Below, one piece after another: positions 43,491 to 53,317 of a stretch of 64,000 nucleotides of DNA. How positions within the stretch are numbered: position 1 is the stretch's first letter; each line of letters opens with the position of its first letter. The stretch spans positions 1 through 64,000 of the forward strand of contig NZ_PENW01000034.1 in NCBI RefSeq assembly GCF_003144405.1. Reading direction: 5' to 3'. The notes under the pieces were generated by a model. It had not been told where the DNA came from and did no database searches. It saw only the letters and a list, made by a program, of their open reading frames with translations. The position numbers were made by a program, and so were the translations under genes. Origin of the DNA: Proteus cibi (GTDB lineage Bacteria; Pseudomonadota; Gammaproteobacteria; Enterobacterales; Enterobacteriaceae).

Positions 43491-44303
43491 CTAATTTCCT
43501 CGTCCTAATAGGTCATCCTGATAATCTCCCGCAGGAAAACGGAAAGGTACAGGACCATCAGCAATACCATCTAAAAACTGTCTTACTTGCCTATTGGGAT
43601 TATCCTGTAATTCTTGTGCACTGCCTTGAGCAATGACTTTCTGCTCCGCGACAATATAGGCATAATCCGCGATGCTTAACACTTCAGGCACATCATGGGA
43701 AACCACAACACAAGTCACGCCGAGTGCATGATTTAACTCATCAATCAGCTTAACAAGTACCCCCATAGTGATCGGATCTTGCCCAACAAAAGGCTCATCA
43801 AACATTATCAGTTCAGGATCAAGCGCAATAGCTCTTGCTAATGCCGCCCTTCTTGCCATTCCTCCTGACAATTCAGAAGGCATTAATTTTGCAGCACCAC
43901 GTAAACCAACGGCTTCAAGCTTCATCATCACGGTTGTACGTATCAGTGCTTCAGGTAAATTTGTATGTTCTCTTAATGGAAATGCCACATTTTCAAACAC
44001 ATTCATGTCTGTAAACAGTGCACCTGATTGAAAAAGCATACTCATTTTCTTTCTTGCCTGATACAACGCAGAACGTGATAACGCAGGAATATTGTCGCCA
44101 TCGAACCAAATTTCACCACTGTCGGGAAGGATTTGTCCTCCCATTAGGCGTAACAAGGTTGTTTTACCAATCCCTGAAGGGCCCATAATCGCAGTCACTT
44201 TCCCTCTTGGTACAACAAGATTGATCTCAGAGAAAATCTTTCTGCTACCGCGAGTGAAGTTCATATTGCGCACTTCAATTAGATTGTCAGATTGTGCGTT
44301 CAT
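43491..44303 (-). CDS. mlaF: ABC transporter ATPase MlaF
   Basis: A 270-residue ATPase: Walker A GPSGIGKTT, signature LSGGMARRAALARA, Walker B LIMFDEPFVGQD. It powers lipid movement in MlaFEDB and carries the MlaB-binding C-terminal extension. First gene of the operon. Confidence 0.97.
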   Translation of the reverse strand: MNAQSDNLIEVRNMNFTRGSRKIFSEINLVVPRGKVTAIMGPSGIGKTTLLRLMGGQILPDSGEIWFDGDNIPALSRSALYQARKKMSMLFQSGALFTDMNVFENVAFPLREHTNLPEALIRTTVMMKLEAVGLRGAAKLMPSELSGGMARRAALARAIALDPELIMFDEPFVGQDPITMGVLVKLIDELNHALGVTCVVVSHDVPEVLSIADYAYIVAEQKVIAQGSAQELQDNPNRQVRQFLDGIADGPVPFRFPAGDYQDDLLGRGN

Positions 44304-44542
44304 GAATAAAACATCCTCAAGCCTGTCTGCATAAACGAATTTTTACGCTATTTTGGCAGGTCATTCGCTATGTTACAAAGAAATCACCACTATTTAGCAA
44401 TTTATTGCACGGTTAATTTTACTTTTCGTGCTTGGCTAGTCAAAATATGGTTAATTAGCAAAACCTTTTGACAATATGTTTTTTTATCAGCCCTGTCTTA
44501 TTGGTTTTTTCTTTATTCGCTCATTGTTGGAAAACTGATGGC

Positions 44543-45523
44543 ATGTTGATTACTTTGTCTCTTTTAATTTTTGGGTTGATGTTACTCGTTTATGCATCAG
44601 ACCGATTAGTTTATGGTGCGAGCGTTTTTGCGCAATCGTTAAAAATCCCACCAGCCGTTATCGGTATCTTAATTGTAGGAACAGGTACTTCACTGCCCGA
44701 GCTTTTTGTTTCAACCGATGCCGCTGTTCATAATTTGCCTGATATCGCTATCGGCACAGCCATTGGCTCTACACTTACCAACCTTCTTCTCATCGCGGGT
44801 ATTGGCGCGATGATTTACCCCATGAACATTCAATCCGCAGTGCTAAAAAAAGAGCTTCCCTTGATGATGATAGTCATCATGCTCGTTGGCATTATTGTTT
44901 CTAGCGGAAACTTAGGGCTTAGAGAAGGCACGCTGCTCTTTTTTATTGGTTTTGCATCCATTTTTCTAATGATAAAAACAATGCATAAAACACTCACACA
45001 AGAGCGTCACGTGTTACCTTTAGAAACCTTAACGCGTTTTGAATTACAGACAAATCCCCGTAATTCTGTTGCCCTGTTTTGGGTTGTTATTGCGTTACTG
45101 ATTATTCCCGTTGCAACTCAGATGATATTGGATAATGTCTTTATTTTAATGCAACAGTATCATCTTAGTGGATTTTTTGTCGGGTTAACCTTGCTATCTA
45201 TTGGAACAAGCCTACCTGAATTAGCCACAACCATTGTGGCAGCACTCAGACGCGAGAATGAATTAGCATTAGGGAATATTATAGGTGCTAATATTTTCAA
45301 TCTCACTTTTGTATTGGGAATGCCGGCGTTACTCTCACCCAGCACCTTTAATCTCAATACATTTTATTTTAGTTTTGCTGTACTTGGTGTCGCCAGTTTA
45401 CTGTTTTCTCTCTTTTCATTAGGGCGTAAACAACGTCTTAATCGAGGAAAAGGGATATTCTTATTAGTTTGCTTTATTGTTTATATTACGGTGTTGTGCG
45501 TTGCACATTCTCTATTAACCTAA
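44543..45523 (+). CDS. yrbG: Calcium/sodium antiporter YrbG
   Basis: A 326-residue CaCA-family exchanger with ten or so hydrophobic segments and the two inverted alpha repeats GTGTSLPELFVS and SIGTSLPELATTI plus GNIIGANIFN. The start at 44543 (MLITLSLLIFG) aligns with E. coli YrbG; an in-frame ATG 25 codons earlier would add an unconserved segment. Divergent from mlaF. Confidence 0.92.
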   Translation: MLITLSLLIFGLMLLVYASDRLVYGASVFAQSLKIPPAVIGILIVGTGTSLPELFVSTDAAVHNLPDIAIGTAIGSTLTNLLLIAGIGAMIYPMNIQSAVLKKELPLMMIVIMLVGIIVSSGNLGLREGTLLFFIGFASIFLMIKTMHKTLTQERHVLPLETLTRFELQTNPRNSVALFWVVIALLIIPVATQMILDNVFILMQQYHLSGFFVGLTLLSIGTSLPELATTIVAALRRENELALGNIIGANIFNLTFVLGMPALLSPSTFNLNTFYFSFAVLGVASLLFSLFSLGRKQRLNRGKGIFLLVCFIVYITVLCVAHSLLT

Positions 45524-45541
45524 AATAAATGGTACCAAAAA

Positions 45542-46516
45542 ATGACCGAGTTTGATTTTCAGCAAGCGGGTAAAAAAGTTCTTCATATTGAACGTGATGG
45601 ATTAGCCGAACTAGAACAATATATTAACGATGATTTTACTCGAGCTTGTGAAAAAATATTTCACTGTCAAGGACGTGTCATTGTGATGGGAATGGGTAAA
45701 TCAGGGCATATAGGACACAAAATCGCCGCCACATTTGCCAGTACTGGAACCCCCTCTTTCTTTGTGCATCCTGGTGAGGCTAGCCACGGTGACTTAGGAA
45801 TGGTGACAGAAAAAGATATCGTACTAGCGATTTCAAACTCAGGGGAAGCCAGCGAAATCCTTGCGCTTATTCCAGTACTTAAGCGTAAACAGATAACACT
45901 GATTTGTATGACACGCACTCCTCAAAGTACAATGGGGAAAGCGTCTGATATTCATCTTTGTATCAAAGTCCCTAAAGAAGCCTGTCCTTTAGGTCTTGCT
46001 CCAACAACCAGCACAACGGCAACTTTGGTCATGGGGGATGCGCTAGCCATCGCGCTTTTACGTGCCCGTGGTTTTACCGCTGAAGATTTTGCACTTTCTC
46101 ATCCTGGTGGCGCATTAGGTCGCAAATTACTCCTACATGTGAGTGACTTAATGAATAAAGAGACCGATATTCCACGAGTCACTAAAGATGCCACTTTACG
46201 TGAAGCCCTTGTTGAGATAACCCGTAAAAAATTAGGTATGACCGTCATTTGCGATGATAATATGTTGATTAACGGTATCTTTACTGACGGTGACTTACGA
46301 AGAATATTTGATTTAGGGATAGATCTGAACAATGCCAAAATCTCAGATGTGATGACAAGAGGCGGTATTAGTATTCGCCCAGATTGTTTGGCGGTTGAGG
46401 CGCTAAATTTAATGCAAGCAAAACACATCACCTCGCTATTAGTCACAGAACAAGATAGTGATATCCTGTTAGGTGTTTTACATATGCATGATTTATTACA
46501 GGCTGGTGTTGTATAA
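45542..46516 (+). CDS. kdsD: D-arabinose-5-phosphate isomerase KdsD
   Basis: A 324-residue enzyme converting ribulose-5-phosphate to arabinose-5-phosphate for KDO synthesis. SIS domain (about 42-185: MGMGKSGHIGHKIAATFASTGTPSFFVHPGEASHGD) then two CBS domains (about 205-320). 18 bases after yrbG. Confidence 0.97.
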   Translation: MTEFDFQQAGKKVLHIERDGLAELEQYINDDFTRACEKIFHCQGRVIVMGMGKSGHIGHKIAATFASTGTPSFFVHPGEASHGDLGMVTEKDIVLAISNSGEASEILALIPVLKRKQITLICMTRTPQSTMGKASDIHLCIKVPKEACPLGLAPTTSTTATLVMGDALAIALLRARGFTAEDFALSHPGGALGRKLLLHVSDLMNKETDIPRVTKDATLREALVEITRKKLGMTVICDDNMLINGIFTDGDLRRIFDLGIDLNNAKISDVMTRGGISIRPDCLAVEALNLMQAKHITSLLVTEQDSDILLGVLHMHDLLQAGVV

Positions 46517-46543
46517 GATAGTCATAACGTTCGAAGGATAAAC

Positions 46544-47101
46544 ATGAATACAATGATAGAAACTTGTTATGGTGCAGTAAGCGAACAAATCATCAAAAAA
46601 GCAGAAAAAATCCAATTGCTGATTTGTGATGTTGATGGTGTGATGTCGGACGGGCTCATTTACATGGGCAATAATGGCGAAGAATTAAAAGCCTTTAATG
46701 TCCGTGATGGGTATGGCATCCGTTGTTTGCTTACATCCGGCATTGAGGTTGCTATCATTACAGGTCGTCAATCAAAACTGTTAGAAGATCGTGCTAAAAC
46801 CCTTGGCATTACATATCTTTACCAAGGTCAGCATAATAAGCTTTTGGCGTATCAACAACTGTTAGATACACTAAACCTTAAACCTGAACAAACAGCCTAT
46901 ATTGGTGATGACCTGATTGATTTACCTGTAATGGAAAAAGTGGGACTTTCTGTCGCCGTGGCTGATGCTCATCCATTACTTACACCTCGTGCTCATTATG
47001 TAACCCGCATTGCGGGTGGTCGTGGTGCAGTGCGAGAATTGTGTGATTTAATCCTTTTAGCGCAAGGTCGGCTTGAAGAAGCTAAAGGTCTTTCGATTTA
47101 A
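46544..47101 (+). CDS. kdsC: KDO-8-phosphate phosphatase KdsC
   Basis: A 185-residue HAD phosphatase. Motif I CDVDGVMSDG (nucleophile Asp), motif II ITGRQ, motif IV GDDLIDLPVM. It releases KDO from KDO-8-P for LPS core synthesis. Confidence 0.97.
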   Translation: MNTMIETCYGAVSEQIIKKAEKIQLLICDVDGVMSDGLIYMGNNGEELKAFNVRDGYGIRCLLTSGIEVAIITGRQSKLLEDRAKTLGITYLYQGQHNKLLAYQQLLDTLNLKPEQTAYIGDDLIDLPVMEKVGLSVAVADAHPLLTPRAHYVTRIAGGRGAVRELCDLILLAQGRLEEAKGLSI

Positions 47102-47117
47102 CGTATAACGATACAGA

Positions 47118-47696
47118 ATGAATAAATTAAAATCCTGGTTTACCTTAATTCTTGCCATTATCGCCCTTGGGCTGATTGGTTGGAACTACACTAATAACAC
47201 TGAATTCGGTGAGGGTGAGATTGTGGATGATGGTCAGCCAACCTATCAATCCAAATCATCGATATCTTTTGTTTACGAGCCAACGGGTATACTCGGATAT
47301 AAACTGGTTGCTGATGATGTCAAAAATTATGCTCAGCAAAAGTTTACATGGTTTACTAACCCTGTCTTAACCACCTATTCACCGACAGGGGATGCAACAT
47401 GGACAGTACGCGCAAATAAAGCCAAGCTAACAAACAGTAAAATGCTTTATCTTTATGGCGATGTTCAAATTGATAGCTTAACGGATGACTCTCAACTACA
47501 GAGAATAAGCACAGACAATGCTATCGCAAATTTGGATACACAGGATGTTTCCTCTGATGATGAAGTGACTATTATCGGCGTCGGACTGAAATCAGTCGGC
47601 TTAAAAATGCGAGGCAATCTGCGCGAGAAACGTGCAGAGCTGATTGAAAAGGTAAACACCTATTATGAGATCCCTAATGAATCAAAAAATCCGTAA
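47118..47696 (+). CDS. lptC: LPS export protein LptC
   Basis: A 192-residue bitopic membrane protein: N-terminal helix (about 7-25) and beta-jellyroll periplasmic domain. It receives LPS from LptB2FG and passes it to LptA. Overlaps lptA. Confidence 0.94.
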   Translation: MNKLKSWFTLILAIIALGLIGWNYTNNTEFGEGEIVDDGQPTYQSKSSISFVYEPTGILGYKLVADDVKNYAQQKFTWFTNPVLTTYSPTGDATWTVRANKAKLTNSKMLYLYGDVQIDSLTDDSQLQRISTDNAIANLDTQDVSSDDEVTIIGVGLKSVGLKMRGNLREKRAELIEKVNTYYEIPNESKNP

Positions 47697-48210
47697 TACA
47701 CTGATCATCGGTACACTTTTAGCGATAAGTGTACCTGCGATGGCGCTTAAAGATGACACTCAACAGCCTATCGTTGTGAACTCAGAGAAACAGTCGCTTG
47801 ATCTAGAAAAAAACGTCACAACCTTTACACAAAATGTTGTGATCAAACAAGGATCTATCGATATTCGTGCTGATAAAGTTGTTGTCACACGCCCAGGTGG
47901 TGACTCCAAAAGGATCGTAATAGAAGCATTTGGTAACCCAGTCACGTTTTATCAGCTACAAGATGATGGTAAACCTATCAAAGGTCGTGGTGACAAAATG
48001 ACCTATGAAATGGATAAAGAGCTAATGACCTTAACGGGTAAAGCCTATCTTGAACAATTAGACAGTAATATCACCGGTGATAAGATCACTTATCTCGTTC
48101 CAACTCAGCAAATGGAAGCTTTTAGCGGTAAAGGTAAGCAAGTAACAACCGTTTTACTGCCTTCCCAGTTGCAAGAGAAAGGTCCTGGTGTTAACAACAA
48201 AGGTAAGTAA
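47677..48210 (+). CDS. lptA: Periplasmic LPS-transport protein LptA
   Basis: A 177-residue periplasmic bridge protein with signal peptide ending VPAMA and an OstA-like jellyroll (QPIVVNSEKQSLDLEKNVTTF; ADKVVVTRPGGDSKR). Start set at MNQKIRN, 20 bases inside the end of lptC; an ATG four codons upstream is also possible. Confidence 0.94.
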   Translation: MNQKIRNTLIIGTLLAISVPAMALKDDTQQPIVVNSEKQSLDLEKNVTTFTQNVVIKQGSIDIRADKVVVTRPGGDSKRIVIEAFGNPVTFYQLQDDGKPIKGRGDKMTYEMDKELMTLTGKAYLEQLDSNITGDKITYLVPTQQMEAFSGKGKQVTTVLLPSQLQEKGPGVNNKGK

Positions 48211-48216
48211 CACTTT

Positions 48217-48942
48217 ATGGCGCTGTTAAAAGCTGAAAATTTAGCGAAAGCATACAAAGGGCGTACCGTTGTCGGTGATGTAAGCCTGAACGTTAATTCA
48301 GGTGAGATTGTCGGCTTACTTGGACCAAATGGTGCAGGTAAAACAACCACATTCTATATGGTCGTTGGCATTGTTGCGCGTGATGCAGGTAGTATTACCA
48401 TTGATGATGAAGACATTACGCTGTTACCGTTACATGAACGAGCACGTAAAGGCATTGGCTATCTTCCTCAAGAGGCATCTATTTTTAGACGTTTAAGCGT
48501 TTATGACAACATTATGGGGATCTTAGAAATCCGCCATGATTTAACGCCTGAAGAACGAAAAGATCGCGCAGAAGAGCTACTAGAAGAGTTTAATGTCAGC
48601 CACTTACGTAACAGTTTAGGGCAATCATTATCAGGGGGTGAACGTCGCCGTGTTGAAATCGCGCGGGCATTGGCAGCAAACCCTAAATTCATTTTATTAG
48701 ATGAACCTTTTGCGGGTGTTGACCCTATTTCAGTATTAGATATTAAAAAAATTATCCAGCATCTACGTGATTATGGATTAGGTGTACTGATTACTGACCA
48801 TAATGTGCGTGAAACATTAGATGTGTGTGAACGTGCTTATATCGTCAGCCAAGGTCACCTTATCGCTCATGGTTCACCAGAAGAAATTCTTGAAAATGAG
48901 CAAGTTAAACGTGTTTACTTAGGTGAGGGCTTCCGCCTGTAA
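48217..48942 (+). CDS. lptB: LPS export ABC ATPase LptB
   Basis: A 241-residue ATPase: Walker [14 protein letters not shown], signature [16 protein letters not shown], Walker [15 protein letters not shown]-loop [10 protein letters not shown]. Powers LptB2FGC. Lies between lptA and rpoN. Confidence 0.98.
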   Translation: MALLKAENLAKAYKGRTVVGDVSLNVNSGEIVGLLGPNGAGKTTTFYMVVGIVARDAGSITIDDEDITLLPLHERARKGIGYLPQEASIFRRLSVYDNIMGILEIRHDLTPEERKDRAEELLEEFNVSHLRNSLGQSLSGGERRRVEIARALAANPKFILLDEPFAGVDPISVLDIKKIIQHLRDYGLGVLITDHNVRETLDVCERAYIVSQGHLIAHGSPEEILENEQVKRVYLGEGFRL

Positions 48943-49001
48943 TCTTTGATTCACTTTTACTCTGTCATGGATGACAACAGCAAAGGACTCATCGCATTAT
49001 T

Positions 49002-50483
49002 ATGAAACAAAGTCTGCAACTTCGTCTTAGTCAGCAACTGGCAATGACGCCACAGCTACAACAGGCTATTCGTTTGTTGCAACTTTCGACGCTTGAATTA
49101 CAACAAGAAATTCAGCAAGCGCTTGAGTCTAATCCACTTCTAGAACAAGACGACGATCAACAAGATCCCGTTTCAGATGATATCGCTCATACAGAAGATC
49201 AATCAGCCGCGACGACAGAAACAACGACTGAAAATGAAGTTGAAGAGTTCGATACGCTGGATGCTTTAGAACAAAAAGAGATGCCTGATGATCTCCCTTT
49301 AGATACGCAATGGGAAGAGATCTACACTGCCGGCACGCCTTCTGGCACCAGTAATGACTATACTGATGATGAACTTCCACTGTATCAAGGTGAAACAACA
49401 GCCTCATTGCAAGATTACCTAACATGGCAGGCTGATCTCACTCCATTTTCAGAAACAGACAGAGCCATTGCGATAAGTATTATCGATGCTATTGATGAAA
49501 CAGGATATTTAACTGTCACAACAGATGACATCCTTGCTGGAATGGGCGATGATGAATTAGAGCTTGATGAAGTCGAAGCCGTATTAAAACGTATTCAACG
49601 CTTTGATCCTATTGGTGTTGCTGCACGTGATTTAAAAGAGTGTCTATTGATTCAGCTATCCGCTTTTTCAACAGAAACACCCTATCTTAAAGAAACGCAG
49701 TTAGTGATTAGCCAATATTTAGAGTTGCTAGGTAACCGTGATTTTCGCCAATTGATGCGTCAAACGAAGTTACGAGAAGAGACACTTAAGTCGGTTATTG
49801 AGATGATCCAGTCTCTCGATCCTAAGCCCGGATTAAGTATTGATACAGGCGAGTCAGAGTATGTTATTCCAGATATACTGGTAAAAAAATCAGGTAAACG
49901 CTGGCAAGTTGAGTTAAATACAGATAGCATTCCTCGCCTACGAATAAATGAGACTTATGCAGCATTGGGTCAATCGACTCAAAATGAAAGCGATGGAAAA
50001 TTTATTCGGGACAATTTACAAGAAGCCAAATGGCTGATAAAAAGTTTAGAAAGCCGTAATGAGACATTATTAAAAGTCGCTCATTGCATTGTTGACACAC
50101 AGCAGGCATTTTTCGAATTGGGTGAAGAGCATATGAAACCCCTCGTGTTAGCTGATATTGCTGAACAGGTTGAAATGCACGAATCCACCATTTCTCGAGT
50201 AACAACGCAAAAATTTTTGCATTGTCCGAGAGGAATTTTCGAATTGAAGTATTTTTTCTCTAGCCATGTGAATACTGATAGTGGAGGCGAAGCCTCTTCT
50301 ACAGCCATCAGGGCTTTAGTGAAGAAACTAATCGCAGCAGAAAACCCAGCGAAACCACTTAGTGATAGTAAACTGGCTGATATGCTCGCAGAACTTGGAA
50401 TACAAGTTGCTCGACGTACTGTTGCGAAGTATAGAGAGTCATTATCCATCCCGCCTTCAAATCAACGCAAAGAGTTGGTTTGA
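49002..50483 (+). CDS. rpoN: RNA polymerase sigma-54 factor RpoN
   Basis: A 493-residue sigma-54. Gln-rich activator-response region I (residues 1-50: [21 protein letters not shown]), acidic region II, core-binding region, HTH, and the RpoN box [12 protein letters not shown] near the C terminus. Directs nitrogen-limitation and other activator-dependent genes. Confidence 0.98.
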   Translation: MKQSLQLRLSQQLAMTPQLQQAIRLLQLSTLELQQEIQQALESNPLLEQDDDQQDPVSDDIAHTEDQSAATTETTTENEVEEFDTLDALEQKEMPDDLPLDTQWEEIYTAGTPSGTSNDYTDDELPLYQGETTASLQDYLTWQADLTPFSETDRAIAISIIDAIDETGYLTVTTDDILAGMGDDELELDEVEAVLKRIQRFDPIGVAARDLKECLLIQLSAFSTETPYLKETQLVISQYLELLGNRDFRQLMRQTKLREETLKSVIEMIQSLDPKPGLSIDTGESEYVIPDILVKKSGKRWQVELNTDSIPRLRINETYAALGQSTQNESDGKFIRDNLQEAKWLIKSLESRNETLLKVAHCIVDTQQAFFELGEEHMKPLVLADIAEQVEMHESTISRVTTQKFLHCPRGIFELKYFFSSHVNTDSGGEASSTAIRALVKKLIAAENPAKPLSDSKLADMLAELGIQVARRTVAKYRESLSIPPSNQRKELV

Positions 50484-50506
50484 GCATAATTGAGAAGGAA
50501 GACACT

Positions 50507-50794
50507 ATGGAACTTCAAATCACTGGTCATAATATTGAATTAACCGATGCTCTGCGTGATACCGTCAAAGCAAAAAGCGCGAAATTACCTCAGTTCTTTG
50601 ACAAAATTAATAACGTTCAGGTTATCCTGAAAGTCGAAAAAGTGAATAAAATCGCGGAAGCGACTATTCAAGTTAATGGCGGTGAATTGCATGCCTCTGC
50701 AGAAGCAGAAGATATGTACGCAGCAATTGATGGATTAATGGATAAACTGGCTCGTCAATTAACCAAACACAAAGATAAACTGAGACAACATTAA
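50507..50794 (+). CDS. hpf: Ribosome hibernation promoting factor HPF
   Basis: A 95-residue short HPF that dimerises ribosomes into 100S particles. Starts MELQITGHNIELTDALRDTV after an AGAAGGAAG site; an upstream in-frame ATG overlapping rpoN was not used as homology begins here. In E. coli expression rises in stationary phase. Confidence 0.95.
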   Translation: MELQITGHNIELTDALRDTVKAKSAKLPQFFDKINNVQVILKVEKVNKIAEATIQVNGGELHASAEAEDMYAAIDGLMDKLARQLTKHKDKLRQH

Positions 50795-50890
50795 TTCATT
50801 TCCCATTGTAAAATGGGGATACAATCGGCGAAGTTACTGCGTTGTTTATGACTCGGTTTTAGCCAATGCCTAATCAATATCAGTAACGAA

Positions 50891-50921
50891 AAACCAGATG
50901 TCACTTTGTGGCATCTGGTTT
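50891..50921 (+). terminator. Hairpin between hpf and ptsN
   Basis: AAACCAGATG-TCACTTTGTGG-CATCTGGTTT: a 10-bp perfect stem without a T-run. It could be a processing or attenuation site rather than a full terminator, since ptsN follows within 25 bases. Confidence 0.5.
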
Positions 50922-50943
50922 GCTGGTCTAAGTGAATAAGACA

Positions 50944-51411
50944 ATGAACAACGATACAAAGATGAATATTAGCGACGTACTTTCTCTGGCATGTACGCAT
51001 AATGATGTACATTGCACGAGTAAAAAGCGCGCGTTAGAAATTATCAGTGAAAATGCGGCAAAAGCACTTAATTTACCCGAAACGCTGATATTTGAAGCCT
51101 TATTGACGCGTGAAAAAGTCGGTACAACAGGGATTGGGGGGGGTTTAGCTATCCCTCATGGACGTATTGAAAGTGATGAAACAGAAAAAGTAGTTGGTGT
51201 GTTTCTTCACCTAAGCGAACCTATTGCCTTCGACGCTATTGATAATCAGCCTGTCGATTTGTTGTTCGCATTACTCGTTCCTGCGACACAATGTAAGGAA
51301 CATTTACACACACTGTCTTTGATTGCAAAACAGTTGGCAGATAAAAATTTATGTCGCCGACTACGCTCCGCACAAAGTGATGAAGAGCTTTATCAGATTA
51401 TCACAGAGTAA
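50944..51411 (+). CDS. ptsN: Nitrogen PTS enzyme IIA (PtsN)
   Basis: A 155-residue EIIA-Ntr with phosphorylation site His72 in GLAIPHGRIESDE. It regulates potassium transport and sensor kinases according to phosphorylation. The ATG at 50944 aligns with E. coli; a GTG four codons upstream is an alternative. Confidence 0.95.
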   Translation: MNNDTKMNISDVLSLACTHNDVHCTSKKRALEIISENAAKALNLPETLIFEALLTREKVGTTGIGGGLAIPHGRIESDETEKVVGVFLHLSEPIAFDAIDNQPVDLLFALLVPATQCKEHLHTLSLIAKQLADKNLCRRLRSAQSDEELYQIITE

Positions 51412-51490
51412 CCTCTACGGGTTTAGTAGGACGCGAATAGCATACAGTGGAATGATATTCATCACTGGGAAATTATAGGGGAGCTACCTC

Positions 51491-52345
51491 ATGGTGCTGA
51501 TGATAGTCAGCGGACGCTCTGGTTCAGGTAAGTCAGTCGCTTTGCGTGCGCTTGAAGACATGGGATTTTATTGTGTTGATAACTTACCTGTTGATCTTTT
51601 ACCGGAGCTCGCAAAAACACTGGCTGAACGTGATGCTTCTGCTGCCGCAGTCAGTATTGATGTCCGAAATATGCCAGAGTCGCCGGAGATCTTCGAAAAA
51701 GCGCTGGAAAGTTTACCCGCTGAATATTCTCCACAACTCTTATTTTTAGACGCAGATAGAAATACTTTAATTCGTCGTTATAGTGATACTCGACGTCTTC
51801 ACCCACTTTCGACCAAAAACCTTTCATTAGAAATGGCCATTGATACCGAAAGTGATCTGCTTGAGCCATTGCGATCACGTGCTGATCTCATCATTGACAC
51901 TTCAGAAATGTCAGTTCATGAGCTTGCAGAAATGCTGCGTACTCGCTTATTAGGCAAGCGTGAACGTGAGCTAACAATGGTCTTTGAATCATTTGGCTTT
52001 AAGCACGGTATTCCTATTGATGCGGATTATGTTTTTGATGTGCGATTCTTACCTAATCCACATTGGGATCCTAAACTGCGTCCAATGACAGGTCTCGATC
52101 GTCCTGTCGCAGCATTTTTAGATAGACACACTGAAGTTCATAACTTTATTTATCAAACGAGAAGCTATCTTGAACTTTGGTTGCCTATGTTAGAAACCAA
52201 TAACCGCAGTTATTTGACGGTTGCGATTGGTTGTACGGGAGGGAAACACCGTTCTGTTTATGTTGCTGAGCAACTCGCAGATTATTTTCGTTCTAGAGGG
52301 AAAAACGTACAATCACGCCACAGAACGCTTGAAAAACGCAAATGA
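51491..52345 (+). CDS. rapZ: RNase adaptor RapZ
   Basis: A 284-residue P-loop protein: Walker A GRSGSGKS (residues 8-15), C-terminal RNA/GlcN6P-binding domain with [17 protein letters not shown]. In E. coli it targets GlmZ sRNA to RNase E and so tunes glmS. Overlaps npr by 4 bases. Confidence 0.97.
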   Translation: MVLMIVSGRSGSGKSVALRALEDMGFYCVDNLPVDLLPELAKTLAERDASAAAVSIDVRNMPESPEIFEKALESLPAEYSPQLLFLDADRNTLIRRYSDTRRLHPLSTKNLSLEMAIDTESDLLEPLRSRADLIIDTSEMSVHELAEMLRTRLLGKRERELTMVFESFGFKHGIPIDADYVFDVRFLPNPHWDPKLRPMTGLDRPVAAFLDRHTEVHNFIYQTRSYLELWLPMLETNNRSYLTVAIGCTGGKHRSVYVAEQLADYFRSRGKNVQSRHRTLEKRK

Positions 52346-52614
52346 CCCAATATCGACAAGTTGCGATTAAAAATAGACTCGGTATGCATGCAAGACCTGC
52401 AATGAAGTTGTTTGATTTAGTCAAAACATTTCAATCAACCGTCATTTTACGCAACAACGAAGGAGTTGAAGCGCAAGCGGATAGTGTGATTGCTATGCTG
52501 ATGTTAGATTCAGAGCAAGGCAGTCAAATTGATATAGAAGTCACAGGCAGTGATGAAAATGAAGCTATTGATGCTATTATCGCATTATTTGAATCGGGGT
52601 TTGACGAAGAATAA
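52342..52614 (+). CDS. npr: Nitrogen PTS phosphocarrier NPr
   Basis: A 90-residue HPr-like carrier with active-site His16 in [14 protein letters not shown], donating phosphate to PtsN. Usual length. Last gene of the rpoN-hpf-ptsN-rapZ-npr set. Confidence 0.97.
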   Translation: MTQYRQVAIKNRLGMHARPAMKLFDLVKTFQSTVILRNNEGVEAQADSVIAMLMLDSEQGSQIDIEVTGSDENEAIDAIIALFESGFDEE

Positions 52615-52659
52615 TCGTAATAGAAAACAATAGATTAGCATTTCTTAACTAAATAACCC

Positions 52660-52693
52660 GAAAGAGACTGTGATCACTGTCTCTTTCTTTTTT
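52660..52693 (+). terminator. Terminator after npr
   Basis: Stem AAAGAGAC / GTCTCTTT followed by a C and seven Ts. Confidence 0.88.
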
Positions 52694-52727
52694 ATACAGA
52701 ACCGCCTATTATCTCTTATATGAGTTT

Positions 52728-52764
52728 AACAACACCCCCACCTCACCCGTGGGGGTGTTGTTTT
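52728..52764 (+). terminator. Strong hairpin upstream of rnk
   Basis: AACAACACCCCCA / TGGGGGTGTTGTT is a perfect 13-bp stem with CCTCACCCG loop, followed by TT. It ends 25 bases before the rnk ATG, leaving no room for a promoter between it and the gene: either an attenuator or a 5' structure in the rnk mRNA. Confidence 0.65.
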
Positions 52765-52789
52765 GCATTGGAATAAATTGGAGTATGGT

Positions 52790-53200
52790 ATGACAAAGCC
52801 AACAATTATCATCAACGAACTTGATGCAGAACGTTTAGATTCATTACTTGAACAACCGGCATTTGCAGATAGCCCGATTGCTGAAGCATTGAATGAAGAA
52901 TTAGATCGTGCTGACATTGTTACACCAGCTGATATCCCTGCTAATATTGTCACAATGAACAGTACAGTCCGTTTTATGGACTTAAAAAATAATGAAGAGC
53001 GTACACGTACTTTAGTGTATCCCGCTTCATTAAAAGACAGCGCTACTGAACTTTCCGTTATGGCGCCAATGGGTGCTGCGCTACTAGGTTTAGCGATTGA
53101 TGATGAGATCAGTTGGAAGTTGCCAAATGGCCTTGAAACCAAGGTTAAAGTATTAGAAATTCTATACCAACCTGAAGCTGCGGGTGAATTACACCGTTAA
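52790..53200 (+). CDS. rnk: Nucleoside diphosphate kinase regulator Rnk
   Basis: A 136-residue GreA/GreB C-terminal-like protein: short N-terminal coiled coil, then VTMNSTVRF ... [19 protein letters not shown], very close to E. coli Rnk. It binds RNA polymerase; the start is the ATG at 52790 ([17 protein letters not shown]), preceded by TTGGAG. Confidence 0.93.
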   Translation: MTKPTIIINELDAERLDSLLEQPAFADSPIAEALNEELDRADIVTPADIPANIVTMNSTVRFMDLKNNEERTRTLVYPASLKDSATELSVMAPMGAALLGLAIDDEISWKLPNGLETKVKVLEILYQPEAAGELHR

Positions 53201-53317
53201 ATAGCGCTGAAGGTTCGCGTCTTATTTTTATCTTCTCAAATTGAAAAGTACACGGATAAACGCGGTATCTCAGCCCATTGCGGGCTGAGATTAAAGGTTG
53301 CAGTAAGTATCTAAAAT

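Noticed and set aside
40752-44303. Possible CRISPR or tandem repeat in the region between murA and mlaF
   Set aside because: No regularly spaced direct repeats were seen here or elsewhere in the window.
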